Of a stretch of 27,826 bases of DNA, positions 1 through 10,800 are shown piece after piece. A model generated the notes under the pieces. It was not told where the DNA came from and searched no databases. It saw only the letters and a program-made list of their open reading frames with translations. The translations under genes were made by a program, and so were the position numbers. The stretch lies in contig NW_003145292.1 in NCBI RefSeq assembly GCF_000003605.2, positions 163,344 to 191,169 of the forward strand, given 5' to 3'. The stretch's first letter is position 1. Every line of letters begins with the position of its first letter. Origin of the DNA: Saccoglossus kowalevskii (taxonomy: Eukaryota; Hemichordata; Enteropneusta; Harrimaniidae).

Positions 1-700
1 TACATTGTCAAGGTCACTTTTTAGGGGATTTGGAGACATTGGTATAATATTCTTGAAATTTATTTGTTTTGTTGACATCATATGTGGTTAGCCTGTCTGT
101 CTGTCTACATGTCAATGTTTAATATATTTATTTATGTATGTGTCTGTCTTTACGACTGATATTTCAAGATCATTAAGAATAATGCACCGAGCTGAGTTGT
201 TTTCAATAAACTAAATAAATAAATTAATAAATCTTAGCTTTTTCATAGTTATATTTAGAACTCCTTGATACATAGGTGCCTTGGAATAAACCACAGACCT
301 GACTGGTTCGTTATTAAATTTTGTGCATATTAAATATCTAATTTGTATAATAATTAGTCATCTGTATGATTGTTCATTGTTATCTCAAGAACCACTTACC
401 CTAACCTCATCTGTGTGTATTAATACCTATTTTCTATCATAATCACCTAATATTTAGCAGGTCTAGAATTACTTTATGGATTTCAATCAAACTTGGTAAT
501 ATTAGGTGATGTGTGATAATCAATGCACGTAATTAGTTTGGGGGGAAATCTGCATAATTCGGGAAACATTCAACAAAGTACACATCGTTCATTGAATCAT
601 TCACAAAACGTTGTAGTTATACCGTTGCAATGAACATTTACTCAATAGATGTGTGTAATCACTGTTAAACTATTAAATGTATCTTCCTGTCACCATCTAG

Positions 701-844
701 GTAATCAAAAAAGGACAGAACAAAGCCAGAGAGTTTGAAGACGCTACCGATAGACTTAAGATCTTCAGAAAATTAGCAAACATTAAAAAACTATCAGATC
801 TGCAATCAAGTCTTCAGAAACTTCAAGAACAACTCAAGATCTAA
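701..844 (+). CDS. 3'-terminal coding exon of an unrecognised gene (partial)
   Basis: A 47-codon open frame follows a splice acceptor (pyrimidine-rich stretch ending in catctag at 694-700) and ends in TAA at 842-844. The peptide starts VIKKGQNKAREFEDATDRLK and ends QSSLQKLQEQLKI. It is lysine- and glutamine-rich, with leucine/isoleucine spacing suggesting an amphipathic helix or short coiled coil at the C-terminus. An AATAAA signal lies 50 bases after the stop. The upstream exons are outside the window or were not found. I do not recognise the family, so no function is assigned. The acceptor, coding-like composition, stop and poly(A) signal in the right order make a real last exon likely. Confidence 0.6.
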   Translation, partial: VIKKGQNKAREFEDATDRLKIFRKLANIKKLSDLQSSLQKLQEQLKI

Positions 845-893
845 GAAAAATCTGAGATTTTTACATATACCATATATTATATTATGTATTCGA

Positions 894-899
894 AATAAA
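894..899 (+). terminator. Poly(A) signal of the upstream gene
   Basis: Canonical AATAAA, 50 bases beyond the stop codon at 844. The spacing is suitable for 3'-end formation of the transcript ending in the 701-844 exon. Confidence 0.5.
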
Positions 900-900
900 A

Positions 901-1374
901 AACCATAATTGTGTAAGTAATGTTTGTCATATTAGATTAGATTAGATTTGTACTGAAGGTGTTTGCAGCTAATTTGCTGTTTGAGAATGGAATTTTGCCT
1001 CTGATACCCTTAACCATATGTTTTTAGATAAAACCACATCTTCTTGAGTGACATGAAATTGTTAGAATGTTAGAATGTGTATTATCTTGATGTTCAAAGG
1101 AGCAAATTTTTTTGTGACTTCTAAATTTTGTCTATTCTTTAATAAACAATTTTAAGAAAATATTAAATGTAGTTTTGATTAGTCGCTGTTCTACACAGGG
1201 ATCCTGTGTATGTGTGCGTCTGTCTGTCTTTGTGTGTACCTCTGCATCTAAAGTGTGGACTTCACACAAAGTGGGTTACTGATATAATATAATAATAATA
1301 TACATCAGTATCAGCACTCCTGTATTCCCATTTTAGAGGTTAAAAACCACAGACAAGGGTATTTGATTTGGAAG
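901..1374. other. Intergenic, no gene seen
   Basis: Downstream of the first gene this stretch is AT-rich. It has short simple-sequence patches: attagattagatta near 932, a tgtgtg/gtctgtctgtct run near 1206-1236, and ataataataata near 1290. Similar gtctgtctgtct sequence lies at 95-106. No coding signal was recognised. Confidence 0.4.
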
Positions 1375-1390
1375 TCAATATAATACCTTT

Positions 1391-1571
1391 TTAGCATATT
1401 TGGCGGCAGATAACAGAGCATAAGCAAGATTACCATTTGTACCAATATCTGGTAATTCAGTCATGATACCACTTTGCTGTCTGATGAACACAATGGGAAT
1501 TTTTTTCTTTTGTATGGGTGATATGTAAAACACCACACCAGATATATTAAAGTTTGAAATGGAAACTACCC
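1391..1571 (-). CDS. Candidate internal exon, unknown protein
   Basis: On the minus strand a frame runs through about 60 codons of balanced composition. It includes the segments QVRVVSISNFNISGVVFYI and MTELPDIGTNGNLAYALLSA. It ends at a good donor (AAAAAG followed by GTATTA, around 1390). Possible acceptors are TTAG near 1575 or ACAG near 1608, the latter preceded by a long T tract. The product would contain a beta-strand-like hydrophobic stretch and one NIS sequon. I do not recognise the family. It could be one exon of a minus-strand gene shared with 1704-1925, or a chance frame. Confidence 0.35.
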
Positions 1572-1703
1572 TGACTTGCCCATATTCTAATATTAAATAC
1601 ATGTATACTGTGTTGCCCCCCCCCCCCAAAAAAAAACACTTGAATTTCTGAACAAAAACACCACTGATTCTAGTTTTATAATTACCTCAAGTTAACCTGG
1701 ATT

Positions 1704-1937
1704 CTATGATAGATTTGAATCCACGGAAATATCAGATATGCTTACAAGTGTTTTGCCATTAAAGTAATTTGTATTTTCACCACTAGATTGTTCAGTGTTA
1801 CCCATTGTTGAGGTATGCAACATCACTGTTCTGTTTTGGACAGTGTCCAATAATGCTGCTCTTGAACTGCAGTCATTTCTTTCCAATTGATACATGTATT
1901 GATCCTGTCTAAAGAGGTCTGCCATAGCTATGGGCTC
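1704..1937 (-). CDS. Candidate exon, unknown protein
   Basis: A 73-codon minus-strand frame starts at an ATG near 1925 with MADLFRQDQYMYQLER. It is rich in Ser, Thr and Asn and has the sequon NRT. A strong donor-like GTAAGC inside the frame (near 1747) would end the exon after NYFNGKTL, before the in-frame stop. The upstream edge lies close to the inverted-repeat element at 1945-2128. The composition looks coding, but no homologous family was recognised and the frame could be accidental. Confidence 0.25.
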   Translation of the reverse strand, partial: EPIAMADLFRQDQYMYQLERNDCSSRAALLDTVQNRTVMLHTSTMGNTEQSSGENTNYFNGKTLVSISDISVDSNLS

Positions 1938-1944
1938 TCACATA

Positions 1945-2128
1945 TACTGTAAAATCTGTATTAGAAGCCGCGGCTTCTATTAAAATGGTAGAATGCAACA
2001 GAGGGGATGCGGCTTCTATTAGAGCATCTATACATATGAGAAATGATGAATTTTTGGTTCTCAATTATTCAAATAGAATGGATGCGACTTCTATTAGGGA
2101 TGCGGCTTCTAATACAGATTTTACGGTA
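1945..2128. mobile_element. MITE-like element with terminal inverted repeats and internal repeats
   Basis: The left end TACTGTAAAATCTGTATTAG continues with aagccgc. It is matched, reverse-complemented, by the right end, giving roughly 27 bases of near-perfect terminal inverted repeat with one mismatch (tactgt versus taccgt). A possible 3-bp ATA target-site duplication flanks it. Inside, a gcggcttctatta unit recurs at about 1970, 2010, 2088 and 2102, so the element also carries a small internal tandem-type repeat. It is too short to encode a transposase, so it would be a non-autonomous DNA element. The superfamily is not assigned. Confidence 0.7.
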
Positions 2129-2129
2129 A

Positions 2130-3400
2130 TACATGCCCCACCCCACCCCGTCCCATCCCTAACCCATCTATGATCGTGGCAGTCTTGATAGACCTATGGC
2201 AAGCCCTTGGCCCACGAAGAGAGTCAACAATATTGCTTTGTTGAGCATTGCATGCATTGTGTATTGATTTGTTCTCTCTTGTAAAAGATAGCAATGCAAA
2301 GCAAGACCTCAGATACATGAAAATGGAACAGTCCACTACATTCAACTACATTGGTTAGAACAAATGCTGTGCTAGGAGTGGATGGAATTTACCTATAGTA
2401 CTTAGTACACGCATTGACATTAAAAGCATGATGTTTCACTGTTGGAATAGCAAATCATCAATATACGAGTAAGCATTTGTATGCATCTCAATTTGGTGCA
2501 ATGCAGTCTAGTATTCGTAGAACCATATCAGTAGTTGACAACCAAATGGTAGGAGTATGAACATGAAAATAAATAAAATGAAAGAATACATACTAGTTAT
2601 GTAAATCTGTTGTGAAATACTAGATAATTGGATGAATAGATTGATGTGTCTGAATGTACAGTACCACATTTCTGCAAGTGTTGTCTCTCTCCAGAAATGC
2701 CCAACCAAGTGACCCAATCTCTCTTCACAAAACATTGTGCTCCTTTTCCTCTTTCAAAATGTATTTAGTTACATACCTCTAGATTCCTTTTGGACACTTA
2801 ACTTGATTCTTATGTTAAGGCTCCAGGCAAACCATATTTCACATTCTTTTGTCTGATTTGTTGACCTGAATGTTAGTCATAACTTAACAAATATAAATAA
2901 TGGCAGTAACAGTGCAGGTATACAAATTGTTAGTAAAAATCTACCTTATCACACCTTTCCATTCGCTTCTTTAGGAACTACTGTAATATTCAATAAAGCA
3001 TACTAAATTATATTAAATAATAAAAAGACAGGAGAAGCAAGACCTTGTAAAAAAGCAAATCTTGGAGACTTCTGGTTATCAAACAGAGTGACTGAGTGAA
3101 ACTTTAAGTGGCTATATAATTAATATGGCTATCCCAACTCAATTAGTGACACCACAATACTGGTAATTATTTACGTCACCAAGTAAGTAATGCGTAGGTG
3201 CAATAATTGTTAATATTATTGTGATATGCGTGATTTTCGTTTCATAAATGTCATATAATTACTCAATCTCCCAGGCTGAGTTCTATTTCTACGAATATAT
3301 ACTTTCTGTGATTTAACCGCAAGGAACTCTGGGAAGGAGAATGATAATTTTTGTCACGTCAATCACACAGATGTCCTGTAAAATGTTATCATTATTGTTA
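2130..3400. other. Intergenic, no gene seen
   Basis: AT-rich sequence with only short chance frames on either strand (for example around 2121-2345 and 2508-2735 minus), which have low-complexity or membrane-like composition and no family match. No RNA gene or ordered repeat was recognised. Confidence 0.35.
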
Positions 3401-3404
3401 TAAT

Positions 3405-3895
3405 GACTTGCTATAAATAATGTCATCCGCAAATATAGAACGAAACGATCGATTACTAACTGCTAAATCATATATGAACAAAATTGGTCAGAGTATTCTT
3501 CCCTGGGGAACACCAGATGTAACTTGTAACCACAAAGAATAGGCCTCACGTTTATAAATCCCAAAACACTACATCAAATATGAGTGTAAGAATTCTGTCA
3601 AAAATTGGTGCCATGTGATGAACAATGTTTGATAACTGAGTAAAACAGAAATTTCGATTTGCGAACCTGTGTTGCTATGGAGAAAGTAATATATTGTCAC
3701 CTAGATGTCCCCTTATTTCTCTGACAACTTTTGTCTATGACTTTACATATCACGCAACGTAACTCGTGGATACTTCGTGGAAGGGCGCTTTCACCAAGAG
3801 CGGTGCGCAAAAGTCGCCACGTTAGTAAAATAATAGCTACAAATGCTTGCAAACATCGACGAGAAATATTGTCAGGTCCAGCTGACTCAATAATT
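3405..3895 (-). pseudogene. Decayed non-LTR (LINE) reverse transcriptase fragment
   Basis: Read on the minus strand, the segment carries reverse transcriptase landmarks of non-LTR retrotransposons in the right order. A SAGPDNIS motif (3863-3886) matches the K-S-x-G-P-D-G motif near the start of the domain. A VTSGVPQG motif lies near 3500-3525. A FADD catalytic motif follows (3422-3433). Stops and frame changes interrupt the reading, and the spacing between motifs is shorter than in intact elements, so it is a broken 5'- and 3'-truncated relic. The clade (CR1-, RTE- or Jockey-like) cannot be set from this much sequence. Confidence 0.75.
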
Positions 3896-3899
3896 GATT

Positions 3900-4955
3900 A
3901 AGAACTATTAGCAATAAAAACAAAAGAAATGAAATGAATGTCTACTAATCGTGGGATAGGTAAAGTGTATGTTGGTGCAGCACATCGAATAACAACAGAT
4001 GAATTAACAATTGATTATATGTAATAAAAATTTAACAAAGAATTGGTAATGCATTGTTCTGTTTATTGTTAAACTGGGCAACTTATTAAACCGACATTCT
4101 TGGGAAAATTTACCCACAAATCACATAATCTGAAAAGTTAGAGTTTTAATGTGACTTTTCATGGAACGGAAGTTAATGCACCCAGTGTGGACATTCCTAG
4201 TAACGATCAGCATTTGTTGAAATGTAGTCTTTTGAAATCAACACAAATACCCATCTTTCATGAGTGCTATTATCTATTGGGATAAACCATCGAATAACAC
4301 TGTAAATGTAAACCATAAATGACAGACTTTCACGTGCTGTGTAAAATTAAGGCTTATCTTCATTTGCGTAATGTTAGTCGTACATTCTTTTAATTTGCAT
4401 ATTAGTTTCAAGCTTTGAGCAATTTTCATTTAGTTATTATTTGATAGTTTTAAAACACTCGTTTTTTTTATTTTAAATGAAAGCACCAAGTTCTAGCAAC
4501 CAGAATATTTCTGATTTATATTTATGAATCTGTTTTAGTAGTTTTGAATGGAAGTTGCTATAGTCACAACATTTGACATCTTTAACCGACAGAGGTGTCA
4601 AATTACACATGTACATTGATACAAATTATTCAATATGCGTAATAATAATTTGAATGAATCAGGAAGATTAAATGTTGTTCACGTTATTCAAGTATTCTGT
4701 CCTGCCGTGATGATCAGCTTTGAAAGGATAGACTAGTTTATATCAGAATATGCGTGTTTTCATCGCATTTGTGATAAAACCCAACGTAACATACCCCAAC
4801 TAGAAATATATTAGAATCCTATTAAAAATAAAGTAAAGCAATTCGTTTTTTAATTTTATAAAATGAAATTTAGTCTGATTTATATATTTCTAATTTGCAT
4901 AATAATGTTACAATGCAATCTGACATTCATGGGAACGACAAACACCCAAACATGT
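3900..4955. other. Intergenic, no gene seen
   Basis: AT-rich sequence without a supported coding frame. It has several taatttgcat-type octamer-like sites (for example around 4390 and 4890) but no ordered structure. Confidence 0.3.
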
Positions 4956-4959
4956 TGTA

Positions 4960-5304
4960 TGAGCACGCACATACGCAGACGCGCATACACGTCTTACCAT
5001 TGTTGTAACAATACACATTGGATTCACTTTTAATATAGTTGTGATATGAACTCGATTAAAACATAGAATTGCCTTTGAATTCAAGTTTAATTAAATAACA
5101 GTTGAATATATTGTGACTTATCATAGAAATGTTTGCGAAGCTTAGGTTTATTAGTAAAGGGGTAGGTATGGTACAATTATATTAGTATTAATATACATTG
5201 TACCATACCTTCTCCCTTTACTAAACGTAAGCTACGCAAACTTGACTTAAATTGGATTAAATATTGATATAAATTATAAAATAGAGAGGGTCGTCACTTT
5301 GTAG
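4960..5304. repeat. Dispersed fold-back repeat, copy 1
   Basis: About 340 bases match 17362-17700 in the same orientation, with scattered substitutions and small indels. The core (5131-5241) is an imperfect palindrome. The arm starting gtttgcgaagcttaggttta returns, reverse-complemented, as the arm ending gctacgcaaac, with gtatggtacaat opposite attgtaccatac near the loop. Both copies end at gagggtcgtcactt. No protein is encoded. It is probably a MITE or fold-back element, but clear terminal repeats at the outer ends were not found. Confidence 0.65.
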
Positions 5305-6160
5305 ACTTTGTACAAATTTGTTAACTTGGCCAAGGGCAACATAATTGAGGAGACGGTTTAGCTGTCATCAGATGAAAGAGTTTAGTTTAATCAATATAAC
5401 AGAAATAGTTTGAATCATAATTCGGGACAACAATTGTATTATTATTATTATACCGAATGAGAACTCTCTATGTTATTACAGCAGTCTCTAATGAGTGGAA
5501 TAATTAGGGTTTAAGTCAGTTTGCATCCCTTTTTTGTTCAGGTTTGTCTTACTTTCTTTCTCCGTTTTTTCGTCAAGCCATCTTGAGAAAACTATACTGA
5601 ACGAAATGGTCCGAAAAGCTTCAACGACCACATGACCGTTTTCTAAACAAGCTTTATAATCTTATTAAAAACCGCTGAACAGATTGACACAAAAGTTGCA
5701 TATTGCACGTTTGTACGTTTGACAATTTGCTTGGGGCTGGTAACGTGGTTAACCGTTTGTTAGTCATATTAGCTTTCTTAACATGAAATAGATTAATCTT
5801 GATGCCTCAGTTATCCGATTTCTTCGAAATTTGTCATGTTGCATCTTTCAACTGAACTCCTGGCAGACAGTCAAAAAAATAAGTTGCCTAACGTTATTTC
5901 GACGCCATCTTTGCCAAAGGTTTACGAGGAAAATCATTCACATGGTTCTTAGATTACTACAATTAGGGCATTTGTTTCTCATGAATGCTTTAACCGATTA
6001 ACTTGAGTTCTGCATGTAGCATGTATGGCTTAAACTTATTTCCTGCATATCAGTAAGTACATATTATGATGACATATTCAGCTTTCAACCTTGTTATTTG
6101 TTCTGAGCTACTGGTGAAAAAAATGAAAACTACGACACGAATGTAATGAACCTGATATTG
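5305..6160. other. Intergenic, no gene seen
   Basis: AT-rich sequence. No convincing frame, RNA gene or repeat was recognised. Confidence 0.3.
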
Positions 6161-6162
6161 TA

Positions 6163-6337
6163 AGGTAACGTTGTACGTATATCAAATATACGCTGCTTTA
6201 TTTCACGCATGTGTTTTAGCTGGCATCTAAAACTACCAGTAATATTCAAATTAATTCCTGTAATAGATGGTGAATATATTAGCATATTTGGCACACATCG
6301 TGGCGTGTGACTGCATTCGATAATGTGCTCTAAAATA
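6163..6337 (-). CDS. Weak candidate internal exon
   Basis: A minus-strand frame is bounded by an acceptor-like TTTATTTTAG (near 6338) and a donor-like CAG/GTTCAT (near 6160). It encodes about 57 residues with three cysteines and an NIT sequon, including HTPRCVPNMLIYSPSI. Its reading phase does not join the donor of the exon-like frame at 6570. No family was recognised. It may be chance. Confidence 0.18.
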
Positions 6338-6569
6338 AATGAAAAATTAAATAACATCATAAGCAATTGATATTCAAATTATTTCATGTAATTCCAAAAT
6401 GAATTTAGAGTAGAGGATAAACACGTAGCACACAGTCCATATGTACGTTAGAAGTACGTGACAATATATATTTTTTACATTCATTTTGTTTTCATTCAAA
6501 TGATGCCGCTCTCAGTGACAACCATAATAAGACGATTTTAAATTTTTTTTTTTTCATGATTGTGATTAC

Positions 6570-6698
6570 CTTTGGGTAATACAGATTTGAACACTGCTTT
6601 GGGTTTTTAAAGATTAAGTCCAACACCGCTGTTCCTTGCCATTGATCAACTGTCATCTTCGCCAAATAATTTGGAGTATGTGTTACGTCATAAATCAT
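6570..6698 (-). CDS. Candidate first coding exon, unknown protein (duplicated)
   Basis: From an ATG at 6698 on the minus strand, 43 codons of good coding composition run to LYYPK. They end at a donor (CCAAAG followed by GTAATC) in phase 0. The peptide contains TPNYLAKMTVDQWQGTAVLD. The same 43 codons occur unchanged in the second tandem unit (7204-7332), where the donor is replaced by TTTCTC. I do not recognise the family. No acceptor precedes the ATG, so it would be a first exon. The partner exon was not identified. Confidence 0.3.
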
Positions 6699-7204
6699 GT
6701 TTTAATCACATAACATAGAAAAAAACAGGGTGTCGTATTTATTATTTATATTCCTGGTTAATTACTGGTGTTATCACAGTTAGTACTAAAGCGGCGTGAC
6801 TAACAATTGGCTAATAATCTGTAACAGAAATAATCGCATGGGTAACAGATGCACGTTTTTGAATAGACGCATAATTAGACAATATCACTGATTTCATTAG
6901 AAACGTGCCCAAACTGACGTGTTACTCTCACTGTATCTATCTTTTTTGGGTGGACATTCGGTGAAAAATACTTGATTGTGATATTTTGTCAGGTAAGGAG
7001 TCTATATTATAACATTGCTATGTGAATCACTCTAGTCTATCTTTCACACTTTGAACACCACCATTTCGTGATACTTTTTGCGAATAGTTTTTAGAAAACG
7101 TCACAGAGCTAAATGTTTGAAATCAAAATTTAAAAAAAATATCATAAAATAAACTCGTCAAAATCGGGAAAATATTGGTGTATATAATTAGTAAATAGAG
7201 AAAT
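6571..7204. repeat. Tandem duplication unit 1 (634 bp)
   Basis: This unit and 7205-7838 are direct, head-to-tail copies with an offset of 634 bases. The differences I see are few: single-base changes in the A-rich run near 6719, the T/A run near 7131 and one g/a near 7177. Identity is above 99 percent, so the duplication is recent, or it is an assembly artefact joining two haplotypes. Confidence 0.92.
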
Positions 7205-7838
7205 TTTGGGTAATACAGATTTGAACACTGCTTTGGGTTTTTAAAGATTAAGTCCAACACCGCTGTTCCTTGCCATTGATCAACTGTCATCTTCGCCAAA
7301 TAATTTGGAGTATGTGTTACGTCATAAATCATGTTTTAATCACATAACATAAAAAAAAACAGGGTGTCGTATTTATTATTTATATTCCTGGTTAATTACT
7401 GGTGTTATCACAGTTAGTACTAAAGCGGCGTGACTAACAATTGGCTAATAATCTGTAACAGAAATAATCGCATGGGTAACAGATGCACGTTTTTGAATAG
7501 ACGCATAATTAGACAATATCACTGATTTCATTAGAAACGTGCCCAAACTGACGTGTTACTCTCACTGTATCTATCTTTTTTGGGTGGACATTCGGTGAAA
7601 AATACTTGATTGTGATATTTTGTCAGGTAAGGAGTCTATATTATAACATTGCTATGTGAATCACTCTAGTCTATCTTTCACACTTTGAACACCACCATTT
7701 CGTGATACTTTTTGCGAATAGTTTTTAGAAAACGTCACAGAGCTAAATGTTTGAAATCAAAATTTTAAAAAAATATCATAAAATAAACTCGTCAAAATCG
7801 GGAAAATATTAGTGTATATAATTAGTAAATAGAGAAAT
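7205..7838. repeat. Tandem duplication unit 2 (634 bp)
   Basis: Second unit of the head-to-tail duplication. The junction agagaaat/tttggg joins the right end of unit 1 directly to the start of unit 2. The unit ends at agagaaat before attgttgg. It contains the same minus-strand exon-like frame as unit 1, but here the frame runs into the junction and loses its splice donor. Confidence 0.92.
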
Positions 7839-7839
7839 A

Positions 7840-10800
7840 TTGTTGGAAAAATAAATTAGACGCAGGGTGATGTCTAAATATGTGACATGGTCGCAAGGGT
7901 TGACAAACATGTATTGCAATTAAAGCCATCTCATCATTGCTGCACTGTTTGGTTTATAAATTATAGGATTATGTGCTGTAATGAATTCATAATGATGTCA
8001 ACTGTATTTATATCAGTCAAATTACACAAGGCATATATATATTTGATAAATGCCTAACGTGTTTTGAGATCACCAGACCATTAATACAATACAATTATAT
8101 TATCATGCCCATTCTTATCATGTAGTTTTGTTTACTACCTTGTAACGACTGATGTGATGATAAAATCATTAATTGACACAATAAATCATCTGTGATAAAC
8201 TCACTGCACAACACAATAAAATAATATTGCATATTACTAGTAAATTTATGTTTTGTTTGGGTCTATTTTTTGTTTTGTTTTGGGTATAATGTCGGATCAT
8301 ATTGACAACATATTTTTAATTTTTTATATAATATTTTATCGTAGCATCAATTAACCAGGCCGAGTCAAACAGAAGCACCTGCTGTTTCCCGTGAGTCGCA
8401 TTCGTTAGTGAATGAAAAGAGCACAAGCACGACAGCTTCAATTGTTTAAAGGTGACAGTCAATGAGAAAAGCTAGAATTATGTTCCCATTTCCAATAACC
8501 TCATTCACTAAAAATATTGATCAGTGATTCAAATGGCACATACTGGCAGTATCACAATTTTAAAAACTTCACAAATTTTACTATGGTTGAAATAACGTCA
8601 TTATCTTTATAATACAATTGTTTGTTTCCAATTTGTAATATTTCATTCAAATATCTATCTGTCGATTTTATGCTTTACTGAATGACCTATAAACACGCTA
8701 TTTGGCGAATTGATCCTTAAATGTGTATACAACACAGATTTTAATTCACAAAAACACAGAATTCATATTTGGGGCGCTTTTATATACAAACGTGACATGA
8801 TCAGACTGGGCATGAATAGATAGATGGTGACGTCATTATTCTGCCAACAAATAATAGGAATATACAGTACTTGCCGATGCTGGTATAACTGGAGGAAATA
8901 ATTGAATAACGGGTTCAACAAACACATACATGTCGTACTGTAATAGGGTTTCTTTTACTGACAAACTTAAAGCTAAACCGGAGAATACAGTTCAATTTTT
9001 ACCCTATAAATTAACCAAAAATCGGCTGTTCCGCATATTGGGAACCAGTGCCAGTCTCATCGTTCACTCTCTCTTCCTTGTCAGCTTATCGTCGCCTTTA
9101 TGGGCCTGCTGTCATTGTAAACATGGTTACGTCACCGTAACGTGGTCGAATTTGCATATCATTTTGAAATTTGTTGTCATCTTAATCACAAACCATGACC
9201 AGTTTGTTTAATATAAGTCTAGATCAAAGGAGAATGATAAAATCGTAACTATATTGCTAGTCTGGAGTATGTGCCAACTAAACTACAACTGTTGACTTTT
9301 ACATACAGCCAGAATTTTCTCAGAATATTATAAAGTTTACAGGAATCCATATGAAATCTAACAGGAATTTTGCAACATTATGACAAATTTACTATTTTCT
9401 GATCACATATTGACCATAGATTACTATAATTTGACCGTGACCTTATGCATTCATGGTATTACATGCTCAATTGTGGCCATTGTTCATGGTGAAATCATAA
9501 TCGAACATGGTCATTGACCTTGTTTGACCATACTACAAACTCCTTATATTATTATATTAGAGTCAACACAAAAGCAGGGTAGGAATGGGAGTTTATAGCT
9601 ATTTTTTTTCACTGTGGTGGAAATCAACCAAATTCTATATCAAAATTTAACTCTGTCTATAATACCAGAACACTCGGCTCCTGCACTGTAACTCGTAGAC
9701 TTAAGTAAGAAGGTTGAAGCCCGGTCTGTCATATGAGATATGAAACAAATGATAATTAGGGTCAGATTTGAAGGCTAAATATGTCTTAATATATACCCAA
9801 TGATATATATAATTTGGTCATTAATACTACATGCAAAATAACAAGTCGATCTGTTAAAGCAGTCATGAAAAACAAATGCCGGAAATTGTGAAAATCAATA
9901 TGGCGACCAAAAATGTGACTGATCAAAATTACTTTGTTTTTCTCGCCGGAAGTTATGGTCATACATGCTACACGGCAATTATTCCAGTTGACAGTTAATT
10001 CACTTCTGAGAAACAAATCCTCAAATTTCTGCCATTTTTGGCGAAAATCCAAAATGGCGGCAAAACCACGAAGTCCTAATTATTTATTTGCTGTCAGAAA
10101 AGGTTTGGCATAAAGATAAGGAGTACAACATGGCAAATTTAAAAATAGTCAGATGATTGTTGCATCTGTTAAAAACTACTCTCTGTTTAAAAGAAATCAA
10201 AAATGACACCCAAACCACGAGACAATGAACTTCGCAAACTCTAATGACCATTATACATATGTATGCTACAAAAAACTTCCGATCAATGTGTTCAGTTTCT
10301 GAAAAAGATTTTTAAGTAATTTTGCTAATTTTCGGTTAAAAATCTGAAAGAAAAAGTCACGTGACTGCTAACATTTTTCATGAAATAGGGGAAATATAAG
10401 AGTTACACAATAATGATAATATAATGTCGTAACAATGAAATGATTATTGAATAATTTTGAAACAACAAGTATTGTATCATGAACATGAAATTAAGTCAAT
10501 ATTGTGTTTTTGGCGCCAACCTATGAAATTACCATGTTAGCTGCTGGTAATGTGGTTGCTAATAAACGTTTTATAATTAAAACTAGTTTATATATAAACA
10601 GAAATTGTTGCACTATTGTAAACATACCACAGTGCTTACCGGGGAAACAATCATAATGTTATTAGTTTACACTCACTGTAACCATCATTGATGCCTATAC
10701 CGAGTGGTCATTTCGCCCCGCTCAGGTGTTACCGGTAGTTAATAGCCTGCATGCCCATAGCCAGGAATTTGCTTTGGGTGGGGATATGGGTCTTTTTGCT

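Noticed and set aside
8930-9211. 93-codon + strand frame
   Set aside because: The composition is not convincing and no splice or family evidence was seen.
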